From the NCBI GenBank assembly GCA_029449235.1, contig JANATG010000011.1:774001-838000 (forward strand): a stretch of 64,000 nt of DNA, in the 5' to 3' direction. Below the pieces are notes generated by a model that saw nothing but the letters and a program-made list of their open reading frames with translations, made no database searches and was not told the origin of the DNA. This DNA comes from Linnemannia schmuckeri (taxonomy: Eukaryota > Mortierellomycota > Mortierellomycetes > Mortierellales > Mortierellaceae). The translations under genes were made by a program, and so were the position numbers. Shown piece by piece: positions 33,137 through 45,660 of this stretch. Position 1 is the first letter of the stretch; each line of letters opens with the position of its first letter.

Positions 33137-35330
33137 ATGCAAAACCTCAGACGTTCTCTTCAGAACAAAAACTCATCAGGCGGCCTCTCTCCCAACCCCA
33201 ACCGCGGTAACCCCGCAGCCCTGGCGCCTCCCCGCAAAGTCATCAAGGCCCTCTACGACTACAACTCTCAACAGACCGAAGAACTCTCCTTTACCAAGGG
33301 CGACTTTTTCCACGTTGTCGGCAACGAGGACGACGAGGACTGGTACGAGGCCAGCAACCCTGTCACGGGTGCCCGCGGCTATGTGCCCGTTACATACTTC
33401 CAAATCCTTGAAAAGAACCAGAGGAACAGTAGTCAGAGTCTGGAGGAAGAGCAGCAGCAGCAGCAACAACAGCAACAACAGCAACAACAACAAATCTACC
33501 AACAGCCACAACAGTCGTCTCCGGTCCAATCATCACCCGCCCCTGCCGCACAGAAACCCTTGCCTAAATGCCAACCATTGTACGGTATTGTCCTCTACGA
33601 CTTTGGAGCAGAACGGCCCGATGAATTAGATGCCAAGGTCGGCGATGCCATTCTGGTCATTGCCCAGTCGAACGAGGAGTGGTACGTGGCCAAGCCCATT
33701 GGTCGCCTTGGGGGTCCAGGATTGATCCCCGTCAGCTTTGTCGAGATCAGGGATATGGCGACCGGAAAGGCGATCAATGTTCCGGAAATGCTCCGACAGA
33801 CAGGAACCGCCATCCCTCGTGTGGAAGAGTGGAAGAAGCAGGCAATGGATTACAAGGCCAACAGTATTCCCCTTGGAAAGATCGATTCAAATGAGGCACT
33901 CCAGAAGCAACAACAGGCGATTCAACAACAGCAGCAGCAACATCATCAGCAGCAACAGCAACAACATTTCTCAAGCATGCCGCCTCAAACCCAGCAGCCT
34001 ATCCATCCGCAACAGTTTATGCATCAACAACAGCAGCATCTTCAGAACTCAGGACCCACTATTCAGCAACTCAAGAACAAGATGTCAAGGGACCTCAAAC
34101 CGCATCAGAGTCAGCCTGCAATGCGCCGGCTTCCATCACAGGAACTTGATCCCAACCGACGCCAGGTATAACTGTCAGCTTGTTTTATTTTTCTTTTTTG
34201 GATGTTTTTCTGTCTTTCATTTTTATCATCATCATCTGGGAGGAATGTGCTCTCGCTTTATAATCTAGAGGGGTACCAATTATTACTTTTTGTTGTTGAG
34301 AGCATCTCCTTGCTAAACACAATATCTTTGGTACAATGATAATTAGACTGGAAGAGAAGAGGCCACTAGCTCTCTCAGACCAACTGGGGCTGGATCATCT
34401 CGGAGCAACAACGGAGATTCTCACAGTAGCAACGGCGGTGGCTTTCACGATCAGGATCTATCGAATGTCATTGTTGAGGCATCAGTCGACTCGTTCCATC
34501 ATGAGGATGACCAGTACTGGTTCTCAGTTTCTGTCGACCTGGCCTCAGGCGCCACACGGAGATTGCTGCGACTGTATGAGGACTTTTACAACTTTCATAT
34601 CGCCCTTCTGGAAGAGTTCCCAGTGGAGTCTGGCCGTGTCGGAGATCAGCCCAGGATCCTCCCCTTCATGCCTATCCCGTTGCAGGTGGTGGATGATGCA
34701 GTAACGGCAACCCGTCGGGTCGATTTGGATGGCTATGTCCAGGACTTGTGCAAGCTTCCTACAAGGATTATTCAGCACCCTTTGGTGAACCAGTTGTTTG
34801 GTCTGAGAGAGGGCGATACAGAGACCCCACCACCTGCAGTAGTAGGAGGCGGTCCCAACATGGGATCGTCTTCACCCTCCTTGGGTCGCTTGACCCCTTC
34901 CAACGGCATGTTCAACTCTTCTGGATCACGCCAATCCCCCTCTGTGGCTGCACGAGCCGTCTTTTCCAGTAGCAAATCACAGCAGGGACCAGGCAGCTAT
35001 CGTGGCTACAACGATGACTCTGGATCGACGAGTGGCTCCCCCAGTCTGCGATCTGCGTCCTCATTCTCGACACCAACCATTGGCAGCACAAACACGGACG
35101 AGTATATCAAGCTGAAGGTCTCGTACCAGGACGACATTTCGGCGATGAGGATACCCGTCTCGGTTACCTTCCAATCCCTTCAACAAAAGATCTTTGAGCG
35201 TCTGGACTGTGATCCCAAGCCGCTTAGCTATCGTGATAGCCGTGGCGACTTTGCCGTCCTGCAGACCGATATTGATGTCCGTGAAGCTATTGATCATTGT
35301 GGTGGCAAGCTCGTGATCTATGTAGATTAG
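33137..35330 (+). CDS. BEM1: Bem1/Scd2-like polarity scaffold (SH3-SH3-PX-PB1)
   Basis: Scaffold that links the Cdc42 exchange factor Cdc24 and PAK kinases at sites of polarised growth. Two exons, 33137-34165 and 34347-35330; 2013 nt, 670 residues, phase 0 junction. First SH3 at about 35-92 (KALYDYNSQQTEELSFTKGD, EDWYEASNP, GYVPVTYFQ); second at about 149-207 (LYDFGAERPDELDAKVGDAI, EEWYVAKPIG, GLIPVSFVE). PX domain at about 385-500 with RRLLRLYEDFYNFHIALLEE and the basic/Pro lipid-binding loop RILPFMPIPLQ. PB1 at about 595-670 starting YIKLKVSYQDDISAM, ending KLVIYVD, the part that binds Cdc24. Gln-rich linkers lie after each SH3. The domain order matches the family exactly. Divergent from CDD1, same strand as the thiolase gene. 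Confidence 0.95.
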
Positions 35331-36436
35331 AAGTCTCCTATTTTCCCCTTCTATTTCTCTTCACCTTGGACCCTTTAGCCTGCACAAAACAAACAAACAT
35401 TAACAAAAAAAACAATTAAAACTTAGACACAAGCATGTACCAAAGTGAAGGTGAAGGCGGTGTTGTTACGTTTGTTCTTTTGGGGCATGGAAGAAAAAGG
35501 AGTTGAGGAGCGACTTGCAACGCATACCAGCAACAATAACGCTTGGGATGTCGTGAGGTCATAATAGAGTCAATTTTGGTGGCAAAGTATTTGACAACAA
35601 CAACGAAAGTTTGCGCGCAACACATATTACTTTCATGCGAAGTAGAATAATCCCCATGGACTCCTCGAGCAATTGAAGGTGCAGATAAAAAAAAAAAAAA
35701 AAAAAAAAAAAAGACGACAATGACAGCACGTTTGGACAATACTAAGTGCCAGCCTCTATATTCCTCGAGGTTGACACTCCTTGGCTGCTTGCACGCGTTA
35801 GGGATAAAAAGTATAAACTTGTGCGTGCAAGTGTCTCCATTCATGATCACGGGTATGGAAAGCAACTGAGGTAGCAACGAACAAAGAGAAGGTGCATGTA
35901 GGGAAAATAACTAGCAGTGTTTATCCGTTCATCCGTGAAGTCCAGACGGAGTACAGACCGAGAACCAATTACTCCATAACTTTGTATAGAAATGTTATGA
36001 GCCACGGGGATGTCTTTCTACTCAAACACAAGTTGGATGGACCCGTACCAATTGACATTTGCCCCACCCGTCAATCTCAAGGCAACCCTTCGGCAAGGAA
36101 CGATGTCATGCCATTGACACTTCTTTTTCGGCGAGTGTGTATGTATGTATGCGTATGCATGTGTAATAACTGTACCTGGATGTTTGACTCTGATAGGCAA
36201 GCAGCGAATGGATTTTTTTGACTCGTCAAAAAGTTGACTCTCGTCCCGGATATTCCTGCGATCAAGACCCGGTCCGACGCACGGTTGGCCAGTGGGGAAA
36301 TAGGCCTTCTCTTTCCCCTCGCTGCTCTTCGTTTCCAATTCTCTCCTCTTCTTTTCCCCAGTCCTCTTCTTCTTTCCCTCATTCCTCTTCTTCAACCTCT
36401 TTCCACTCCCTCTCATCCATACCTTCATCTCTTATC
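35331..36436. other. intergenic between BEM1 and thiolase
   Basis: 1.1 kb. A 26-base A run at 35687-35712. CT-rich leader from about 36300 to the thiolase start. No gene seen; a minus frame at 35877-35416 is broken up by the homopolymer translation. Confidence 0.5.
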
Positions 36437-38388
36437 ATGACCTCCAACAAGCGCCTCGAGCAGATCAAGGACCACATCACCGGTAAACACTCATCAACTC
36501 GCACATCCCCACTTCAACGTATACATGAGCCGAAAAGCTCATTCCCCATTGTTCTAACCCTCCTATTTTCCTTCTTGCATCTACAACAATTTCTCAGGAA
36601 GCAGCCCTCGCGACCACCTTATCAGCCACAGACACCCCGATGATGTCGTTATTGTCTCGTAAGTCCTCCAATTGAACCATTCTACTACTCATATTCTGCA
36701 GATATATAGGAGATTTGCATTCTGACGCCCCTCCTTTCATTTTCCTTCACACTTGAAAAAAAAAAATTGGCCTTTAGCGCGGTTCGAACTCCTATTTGCC
36801 GAGCTGGCAAGGGCGGGTTCAAGGACATGTACCCCGAAGATCTGCTGGCCGTCATCCTGAGGGCTGCGGCTGAGCGTGCCAAAATTGACCCCAAGGTCGT
36901 CGATGATATCCAGACGGGTAATGTCCTCCAGGAGCTCGGTGGTATCAAAGTCGGTCGTGCCGCCATGTTCGCTGCCGGTAAGCACACCTTATTTCTTTTT
37001 TTTCTGTTTTCAGTGTCTTTTTACTTTTTTTTCTATTGTCAAGAGCGCATTAGATGCTGACAATATGTGTTCGCATGCTATTAGGATTCCCGTACACGAC
37101 AACATATGGTGTGTTGAACCGCCAGTGCTCGTCAGGCTTGCAGGCCTGCAACTATATTGCCAATGCCATCCGAGCCGGGGAGATCGATGCCGGTATTGGT
37201 AAGTGGGAACAAGAAAAGAGGCCAGTGCTTTCTTTCTCTCTTTTGCATGTTTCTTTTTCGCAAATAATCCCACGAGGAGTATAAAATAACCATGCATGCG
37301 TGATTTATTCAATGGACTAAATAATAGGTGCTGGTGTGGAGTCGATGACCCACGATTATGGCTCTAAATCAATGCCCTCCCGCATCTCGCCCGAGATCAA
37401 GGCCGCCCCTGGTGCCGCGGACGTGTTCTTCCCTATGGGCATCACCTCCGAGAACGTTGCCAGCCAGTTCTCAATCTCGCGTGAGGACCAGGATCAGTTT
37501 GCGGTCGAGTCACACGAGAAGGCCTTGAGGGCTCAGGAACTGGGGCTCTTTAATGCCGAGATTGTTCCCGTCAAGGTTACTCAAAAGGCCACTGTTAAGG
37601 ATGAAAACGGAGAGGAGAAACAGATTGTCAAGGAAGTGATTATTTCTAAGGATGAGGGTCCACGTGCTGGATCGACTGCTGAAAAGTTGGGCAAGTTGAA
37701 ACCCGTCTTCAAGAAGGATGGATCTACGACTGCCGGGAATGCGTCGCAGGTCTCGGATGGTGCTGCGGCGGTGGTGCTGATGCGTCGTAGTAAGGCGATT
37801 GAGCTTGGATGTCCTATCTTGGCACGCTGGTGTGGCGCCAAGGTCACGGGTGAGAAGCCCTCTATTATGGGCATTGGACCTGCAACTGCCATCCCTGCTG
37901 TGCTGAAGAATGTAGGATTGAAAGTGGATGATGTTGATATCTATGAGATTAATGAGGCCTTTGCCTCTCAAGCTCTGTACTGCGTTCGTCATTTGAACAT
38001 CAAGCCTGCCAAGTTGAATCCAAAGGGTGGCGCCATTGCCCTTGGTCATGTAAGTCTCTCCTCTGCCGAGCGAGTTAAATTTTTGAGTGTTCTTGTAGCA
38101 TTCGGCTATGTGTGCTAACAGCTGTTACTCTTGCTTTATTTGTGTGGCGTAGCCATTGGGAATGACTGGTGCCAGACAGATGTCGACTTTGATTACGCAC
38201 TTGCACCACACTGGCCAGAAGATTGGAGTTATTTCCATGTGCTACGGCATCGGAGGGGTAAGTCCACACTCTTTCGACACTTTTGATGGCTCGCTACTCT
38301 TGTGTTGGAGGTTCAAAACCCACTAACAAGTCTTCCTTGACAATGAAATGATTAGGGCATGGCTGCCGTGATTGTCAACGAACAATAA
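36437..38388 (+). CDS. POT1: peroxisomal 3-ketoacyl-CoA thiolase
   Basis: Last enzyme of peroxisomal fatty-acid beta-oxidation, cleaving 3-ketoacyl-CoA to acetyl-CoA and a shortened acyl-CoA. Seven exons: 36437-36482, 36598-36658, 36778-36977, 37085-37198, 37328-38049, 38153-38257 and 38356-38388; 1281 nt, 426 residues, phases close. Residues 6-14 are RLEQIKDHI, a PTS2 peroxisomal import signal close to yeast Pot1 RLQSIKDHL. Catalytic Cys117 lies in NRQCSSGLQACN (exon 4), His381 in GGAIALGHPLG across the exon 5/6 junction, and Cys411 in SMCYGIGG. INEAFASQAL is also present. An extra Lys/Glu segment (QKATVKDENGEEKQIVKEVI) sits where the yeast protein is shorter. The protein matches the peroxisomal rather than the mitochondrial form because of the PTS2. 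Confidence 0.96.
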
Positions 38389-38679
38389 TTCCTGAGACAA
38401 AATGTCCGTCTACGCCACCAAAATCCGTAGCCAAATAAAAAAAAAGCCAAACAGCATTCCATTCTCTTACTTGTTTTTGTTTGTACATCACTCTCCCTCT
38501 CCATTTAACATCGCTCATCATCTTCTTTCACCATCATTATCTACCCCTTCACCACTGCATACAAACTTCTATCAAGTCACATTCACTTTCTCCAACATTG
38601 GCATTACCCCTCAACCTGCGCATCAATCAACCGGCCAACAAACGATCATTTTCAACCTACCAAAAGGAACAGTCCAGAA

Positions 38680-40062
38680 ATGTCCTCCAGCTCCTCCAGT
38701 CTGGACCTTGTTGCCAATTTCACCTGTCTGAAGTCCAAACACAACCATGAGGAAGCCATGCGGCTCCTCAAAAAAGTCGCCACCATGGTAACTTGAAGCC
38801 ACTATTCGTAATATGTCCAGTACAACATGTGCAGGGGTTTTACTTTCCATATGCAAAAAGGGCGTTTTTTTTTTTTTTTTTTTTTTTTTCTCCTTTTCGA
38901 CTAAACACTCTCATTTCCTCCCATTCACTCATGACAACAAAATATCAACCTTTAGGTTCGCCCAATAATGAAGGCGCACGGTTGGAAGATCACGACCCTG
39001 GCAGAGTTCTACACAAAGGGTCTCCTAGGGATGAACACCAACCGCGGGTGGAAGATCCAACTTTGTCTTCGATACCATAACGACGAAAACACTTTCCTCC
39101 CCTGGGAAGATATCCTCGGCACCATGCTCCACGAACTGGCGCATAACATCCGCGGTCCACATGACCAACAGTTTTATAAGGCTTTGGATGGTTTGAACGA
39201 TGAGTATGATAAAGTCGTCGCGTCTGGGTACACGGGCGAAGGGTTTGATACGGCGGGACATCGGTTGGGGACTAAGCATGGTGGGTTCGGGGTTGGTGGG
39301 GTTAGGTTGGGAGGCACGATGGGTGCTGGATTGGTGACGAGCGGGACAAGGGCGGCTGCGGTTGTGGCGGCTGAGAAACGGAGACAATTGAATGAGATGA
39401 TGTTGCCGGCGGGTGGACAGCGACTTGGAGGAAGTAGTGGGACGACGACAGGTGGAGGACGGGTAGGAGCGACGCCGAAGGGGTTCTGGGAGCAGTGGCA
39501 TAGTCCTGGCGAGCTGGCGGCGATGGCTGCGGAGCGACGGGCAAAAGATCAAATCTGGTGCGGATCATCCCCTTCCTCTGCGAGCTCGTCCAGCCCTACT
39601 CAATCGTCGTCATCATCCAATCCAAAAACGCCACCAACTGTATCACATTCCACTACTATTTCAAGCAAAGGATCGTTGACTCCCACTTCAACTTCCCGCC
39701 TATCACCTGAAACCAACAGCACAGGTACACAGCGGATAACCATCATCATCGACGGCGACGATCCGCCAACCGCGCCTTTTGCGAACACCACTAAACGCAG
39801 AGGCTCCAACCCTTCAACAACATCTATCGCATCAACAACGATACTGAAAAAACCCAGGAACGAGCTGGACGTGTCTCATGCGACGACCGTACAACAAGCT
39901 GCTCAGTTCAGTGCACTAACAAGAACAGTGACAAACACAACCTCCGCAGCGGTACCTGTGACGAATCAATGGGCAGAATGGGTTTGCCCCCTGTGTACAC
40001 TCATGAACCGACCATTGGTCTTGCAATGTGAGTGTTGCTTCACACATCGTCCTGCTGAATAA
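38680..40062 (+). CDS. WSS1: WLM-domain metalloprotease, Wss1/Spartan-like, with RanBP2 zinc finger
   Basis: DNA-dependent protease family that degrades DNA-protein crosslinks. Exons 38680-38787 and 38956-40062; 1215 nt, 404 residues, phase 0. The N-terminus continues through the intron into VRPIMKAHGWKITTLAEF, the WLM domain start. The zinc motif is HELAHNIRGPH, ligands His95, His99 and His105 with Glu96. Then RLGTKHGGFG and RRQLNE-type repeats, a long Ser/Thr/Pro-rich linker, and near the C-terminus a RanBP2-type zinc finger WVCPLCTLMNRPLVLQCECC (Cys380, 383, 394 and 397). Wss1 members often have SHP or SUMO-interaction motifs; I do not see a clear one. Tandem with the thiolase gene (291 bases between) and convergent with NSR1. 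Confidence 0.88.
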
Positions 40063-40409
40063 AAAAGCAAATCTTTGATCAATATCAAGAACCGAAAAAG
40101 AGTGTTGGTGACATGCAAGTTTATTCTTTAGAGTTGATCCAAACAACTGAGAGCGAATGGAACGATCCAAAATGCGATCTGGTGTGGTGGGTTATTTGAC
40201 TAGAGAAACGATGATGACTATGGTACAACATGCGAAATGGGTGTGAGTAGTAACAAAATGCAAAAATAAAAAATGAAAGATACGAAAACAAATGAAGACA
40301 CAGATTAAGGAAGAAAAAGACTGCAGAAAAGAGGAAAAAAAAAGAAAAAACAGGGAATCATCAGTGTCTAACAAGAAAAAAGGTTACGGCAAAAGTAAAG
40401 GAACTCTTT
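40063..40409. other. intergenic between convergent WSS1 and NSR1
   Basis: 347 bases, 3' flanks of both genes, AT-rich. Nothing else seen. Confidence 0.5.
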
Positions 40410-41612
40410 TTAGAAAGAAACCTTGGAGCCCTGGAAAGCACCAAAGCCGCCGCGGTTGGTGGACGAACCACCACGACCGCCACGAGCACCACCGCGACCA
40501 CCACGGCCACCACGACCACCACGGTCACCGCCGAAACCGCCACGGCCACCACGGCCACCGCGACCACCGCGACCACCGAATCCACCGCCCTCGGAGCGCT
40601 CAGGCTTCTTTCCGGCATAGTCCAGGCGGCAAGGGCGACCAGCGAGATCGGAACCATTCCAGGCAATAGCAGCCTTGGCCTGATCGATTGAAGAGAACTG
40701 GATGTAACCGAAACCCTTGGCCTGACCAGTCTCACGGTCAGTGGGGAGACGGACAGAGATGATCTCACCGCATTCGGCAAAGGCACCGCGGATATCATCC
40801 TCGGTGGCGTTGAAGGACAAGTTTCCGATGAAGAGGGTGTCGGAAGCCTCACCCTGGGGGGCGTTGTTGAAGGTCTTGGCACCGGCCTCCTTCTTGGGGC
40901 GGGCCTCGGAGAGGTCGACACGGATGGCGCGACCATCAATCTCCTTGCCGGCAAGGGCCAAGGCAGCGTTGGCACCCTCAGCGTTGGCGAACTCGACGTA
41001 GGCAAAGCTATTATTAAAGAAGGTCAAATGGGTTAGCTTTCATGTCTAACGGACACCGTTGCCAGTTACACATCTTCATCAATATACAGAAACAGATAAG
41101 GCTTACCCCTTGGAGCGCTGAGAGTCGCGGTCGGTGATGACACGGACATCGAGAATTTCACCGCACTCGGTGAACTCGGTACGGAGCCAGTCATTATCGA
41201 CGTTCCAGGAGAGACCACCGACAAAGACGGTAGCAGAGGTAGCGGGGGCCTCGGCGGCATCCTCAGTCTTAGACTTCTTGGCGGGGGTCTCAGCGGCATC
41301 CTCGGTCTTGCGCTTGTTGTTGGAGGCCTCAGAGTCAGAGGAGGCAGCAGACTCAGAGGACTCCTCCTTCTTCTCCTCTTCATCATCAGAGTCAGAGCTG
41401 TCAGAGCTATCAGAGTCAGAGGAGTCGTCCTTCTTCTCCTCCTCAGGCTTCTTGGCCTCCTCCATCTCCTCGTCGTCGGACGAATCGGATGAGGAGTCGG
41501 AATCAGAAGCGGATGAGTCAGAGGAGGACTCGACCTTCTTCTCAACCTTGGCAGACTTCTTCTCGGCCTTGTTGGCGACCTTGGAGCTCTTGACGGCGAC
41601 GGACTTGGCCAT
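40410..41612 (-). CDS. NSR1: nucleolin-like protein Nsr1/Gar2
   Basis: Nucleolar RNA-binding protein needed for pre-rRNA processing and 18S production. Exons 41612-41107 and 41007-40410; 1104 nt, 367 residues, phase 2 junction. Typical layout: a basic N-terminus, then Ser/Asp/Glu-rich acidic blocks at about 28-100 (casein kinase 2 type sites), a KRKTEDAAETPAKKSK nuclear-signal-like stretch, RRM1 at about 128-205 (RNP2 VFVGGL, RNP1 KGFAYVEF split by the intron), RRM2 at about 225-302 (LFIGNL, KGFGYIQF), then an RGG/GGR tail to SKVSF. The intron falls in RNP1. The start is the Met that begins the basic N-terminus; an earlier in-frame Met would add a hydrophobic stretch unlike the family. Confidence 0.95.
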
Positions 41613-43741
41613 TATGTATATATGAGTTGGAGGAGGGGGGGAGTGAGGGAGTGAGAGAGAGAAGGAGCAAAATAATAATGCGAGACGACTTAACATAAAA
41701 GGGAATGGAAGTGGCAAAAAAAAAAAAAGTCAGCAGTCACGACGAGGTAAACAACTTTTTTGAAAAAAAAAGAAAAAAAGGGACGGTTTAAAATTATGGG
41801 CTGAGTGCAGCAAGTACGACAATAGGGGCATCCACCCTACCATCATGTCATCATGATGTACTTTTCTCAGGCACATCCTCTGGTATCAGGTATCAAGAAA
41901 CCTAATTGGATCAGGAGGCTAGCTGGGGCTAAGGTTGCAAGGCCAATCCCTCCTTGAGAAAGAGACATCAATGATAGCATCATCCATCATCCTCCTTCTC
42001 TTTGACACTCCTTTCGCAGTGACCTATGGCTTAGCTTCTTCTTATGCGCCGTCATCAGCAGCTCTACCTCCTTCCTCCACAGCATTATCATAGACGCGCC
42101 GAATTGTATCGCGCGCTTCTTCTTGTTCTCCTCCTCAATATCTGTGCTGAAAAGTCCTTGAGTTCCTCATCTTTTTGTAGCCTGGCGATCCTTCTGCGAA
42201 TTCGCGACTTGATTTCAGGGTCAAAAGTATCACTTTCTCCCTTCTTTTTCATTGCCTTTTGTCTGTGCGAATGCCATATCCATCACCTTCTTTTTCTCTG
42301 ACTGTTCGTCCATTACTGCTTAGATGACAGGTATACACGGATTGCCAGAAGTAACAGAATAGTAGCAATTGGGCAACCAGGTCAGCGGTCAATTGACAGC
42401 ATCATGGCAAACTGGGATCAATGACCGCTTTGATATTTTGTCGTAAAGTTGCAAGCTCTAAGGATTCCCGCTGTGATGAAATTGAGGTGTTGATGGAGGA
42501 TTAGGCGACTTGCTTACAGTAAGGAACGAAAACTCGGTCGTGAAAGAAATACGCGAGAAAGACCCTTCTTGCCATTTGCCTTTTTCTTAAGTTTGCCTGC
42601 AGGATGATGGGAATAAGAATATGTGGCTGCCATCTGCAAGGATAGTTCGATGATCTGTTTAGTTGTGTTTTATATGCTGGTCTGCTTTTTGTTATTTAAG
42701 CCGTTAAAAACCTTCCAGTTCTCCTTTTGCTCTCGCCTGGTCGCTTTCTTTTTTCAGTGTGTGTTTGCTATCCGTTTATTTTCTTCTTCTTGCGAGTGAC
42801 GGAGAAGAGAATGAACACATATAAAAACTATTCTCCTGATGCTGTATGTAATGCTTTTCAGTCCTCCTTTTTGTGCCCTTATCTCACTCTTCGTTTCCCC
42901 TTTATGCGCGCTCACGAAAGGGGACGACCTTAATTGATCGAGAGGAAAAAGACGAGAATATAAAAAAACCTTAGTTGGGTAAAAGGCTCATGAAAGTGAT
43001 GATGATGACATCGTTTTGTTATTTTATGTGCCCTTGTCCTGCCCTGCCTGGTGTCTGTCTCTGCCTGGCAGATCTCTCCTGCCCGATCCCATTGTTTTTC
43101 ATTCTTGGGCGTTTTTAGTGCCTCCTCTAACCTGTTTTCTTTTTGTCTGCTGGTACTTCGTTCTTCTTCTCGGGCAACTTTCGGACGCAAATATATACTC
43201 ATATATACGCATGCTCATAATGCGATTATTTGATCAATTGGTTGAGTCGGGGCCTTTTGTTGTTTTTAGAAACGTTTTGGGTAACGATTAATATGAACAA
43301 TTCCAAGAGAGCTTCTCACTTTATCCCATTTCCAGATCATCGTAACCTCGTGTGTTTGTCTGTGTAAACACTACTGAGAGGGAGAATTATACCAAAGGTA
43401 CCTGTCCATGCGGATGTCTGAATGGAAGGAGTAGACGTAAAAAGAGTCTATCGCACCATTGAATTGAACAACAACCAACACTCAAGAAAGAAAGAGAGAC
43501 AGAGAGAGAAAGAGAGAGAGACGTTGAAGGGAGAGAGAGAATAAAGAAGCGCACTTGCCTGCCTTTGGCTGGTCTATCTTGCTCCAGCCAATCAGATTTC
43601 CGGATGCTCGCCAATGACGTAGTGATTTTTTTTTTGTGTGTGTGCTCCCCCTCACTCCCGACCTTTTCTTCTCTCTCTCTTCTCCTCTCTTCCCTCTTCT
43701 CTCTCTCACTCTCTTCTTCACTCTCCACTTTTGCACATTCA

Positions 43742-43779
<38 letters not shown>

Positions 43780-44217
43780 ACACGCTTCAACTTCCATCTC
43801 CATCCTCATCAACGCTCTTTTCCCTCCCCCTCTCTCATTCAGCAACAGTCTCGACTCTCGACAACGCCTTGTAAATACATACACGCCGTTTACTGTGTAA
43901 GGCACCATAACATAGCAGACAAGAGACACAAAAGAACTTTTGGTATTTGCTCTGACTCTGACGCACCAGTCGTCTGTCTAGGTTGGACGGAATCCTCATA
44001 CACAATGACGACGATGGCTGTGTCGGATATACTCTCCCTTCTCTCCCATTTCCTACTACCCACTCTCACTCACTCACTCACCTACATACTCCTTCTTCTT
44101 ACCTACCCATCGGCACCCTTCTTCCACTCTTATTCGCGCGTGTGAGTGTTTGTGCGCCTTCCCCTCTCTTCTTCACTTTTCCTTTTACTTCATACGGCGC
44201 AAGAGCTTAAGCGAAAA

Positions 44218-44248
<31 letters not shown>

Positions 44249-45660
44249 CACAAGGTCAAAGAGGAAGAAAGAGTGTCTTTTTCCTCGGTCATCACTCCTC
44301 GTTCCTTCCCATCGCCATCCACAACAGCAGAAAACAGCTTCAGTTCTCAATCTCGGCCGACTTGTTTCGCCTCAAATAGGGCGTACAAGTCGGGACGTTT
44401 GGGCCTCCACTTGTTTGCGTCATTGTGCTTTCGGTCCTCCCTTTCCCCCTGGCCGTCCATTCATCATCATATATCGCAGAGCTTCTTTCTTCTTTCTTCC
44501 TCCTCTCACGTTCTCACTCAGTACCATTCCACCTTCGTTACTTTAATAAGCTCTGTTTGTTCTATGAGTATGTTTGAGGGAGGGCAGTTGGCGGGATAGG
44601 GATGGGGTTGTGTACCACGTATGGTTGAGAGAGAACACAGAGAACGGAGAGGGGGAGAACGGGGCTGACTTGCCTTGCTTTGCTTGTCTCTATTGTGGTG
44701 TGTATTAGTCATCCCAGCTGGGAAGACATGAAAAAGTAAAAGGACAGCGAGGGTGGACGAAAAAAGAGTGCCGCTTCGGTCTGCTCACAAGTCGGGTTGT
44801 CTGACCTTTTTTTCTTCCCACTCATCCACCCACCGTCCAACACCCTTTCATACACTTAACACACGCTTACACATGCATAACACAACGCACAATACACAAA
44901 CTCACTCACACTCACACACGCAAAACTCAAAAGAAACAAAACACAAGGCACTGAAAAAGCACATCCGTCTCTCCAAAAAACAACACCGCACACGCAGCCC
45001 TTTGGGGGTTAGAAGGAAGGAGGGAGGGAGGGGTAGGGGTGCGGGCGAACAGAGTAGAAGAAGGGGCGTTTTCAACGGCTGGTTTCCTTCGACTCGTTCT
45101 TTTTGACCCTTATCTTTTTTCATTATCCAACCAGCGAAGCAGCATTGGACCTCTTTAAAAACCAGGAGTTGTTATCCAATGTGTGAGTGTCGGTGTCGGA
45201 TGACAACCTGGGCTGCTTGATCCTGTTGTCTGAGCAGTAGCACCGAGCATAGCGACCCTTGTTTCTGTTCTTTTCTTGTTTATGTTCTTGTGCGCGAAAT
45301 ATCTGAGGCCATTCGACTATTGTATCCATTTCTTCTTGCTTTTTTTTCTCCTCCTCTCTCTCTCTCTTTCTCTCCATTTCTCCTTCTTCTCCTTTTCTTA
45401 TTCTTCCTATTCTTCCTGTTCTTCTTATTCGTCTTCTTTCCTCCTCACTTTATTCCTTGTCGTTCCTCCCCCCTCCTCTTCAACTTCTTCCCATCGAAAC
45501 CAGAAATGAAGACTAACGCGATATCGCTTTTCTTCCTTTCACCTCCTCAATAGTTAGACACATCCTTGACGCACGCCCGCCTGCTCTTCACTCCACAGTC
45601 ATTTCCTTTTTTCGTCTTCTCTATCTCTACCCCTATCGCATATCATCGGTGTAAGGAACA
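41613..45660. other. intergenic, 4 kb, low complexity
   Basis: Between divergent NSR1 and bZIP genes. AT/CT-rich with an A run at 44220-44248, GA/CT microsatellites near 43490-43520 and 43748-43774, and TC-rich leaders at 43660-43850 and 45320-45500 (candidate 5' UTR of the bZIP gene). Between about 42000 and 42260 a minus-strand stretch is coding-like in two frames (see findings). Otherwise no gene recognised. Confidence 0.45.
42088..42252 (-). pseudogene. possible gene relic, two frames
   Basis: A 54-codon minus-strand frame starts at Met 42252 (MKKKGESDTFDPEIKSRIRR) and continues with ARLQKDEELKDFSAQILRRR before a stop. The overlapping next frame continues past that stop with IEEENKKKRAIQFGASMIML and WRKEVELLMTAHKKKLSHRS. 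The charged helical composition of both, with a frame change in the middle, looks like one helical protein broken by a frameshift. No family recognised. It could equally be chance in an A/G-rich region. Confidence 0.25.

Noticed and set aside
35416..35877. 153-codon minus frame after BEM1
   Set aside because: Contains a poly-Phe block from the A26 run and no recognisable sequence on either side.
41613..41717. Upstream in-frame Met for NSR1
   Set aside because: Would add a hydrophobic Ser/Pro/Leu stretch unlike nucleolin-type N-termini; it is leader sequence.
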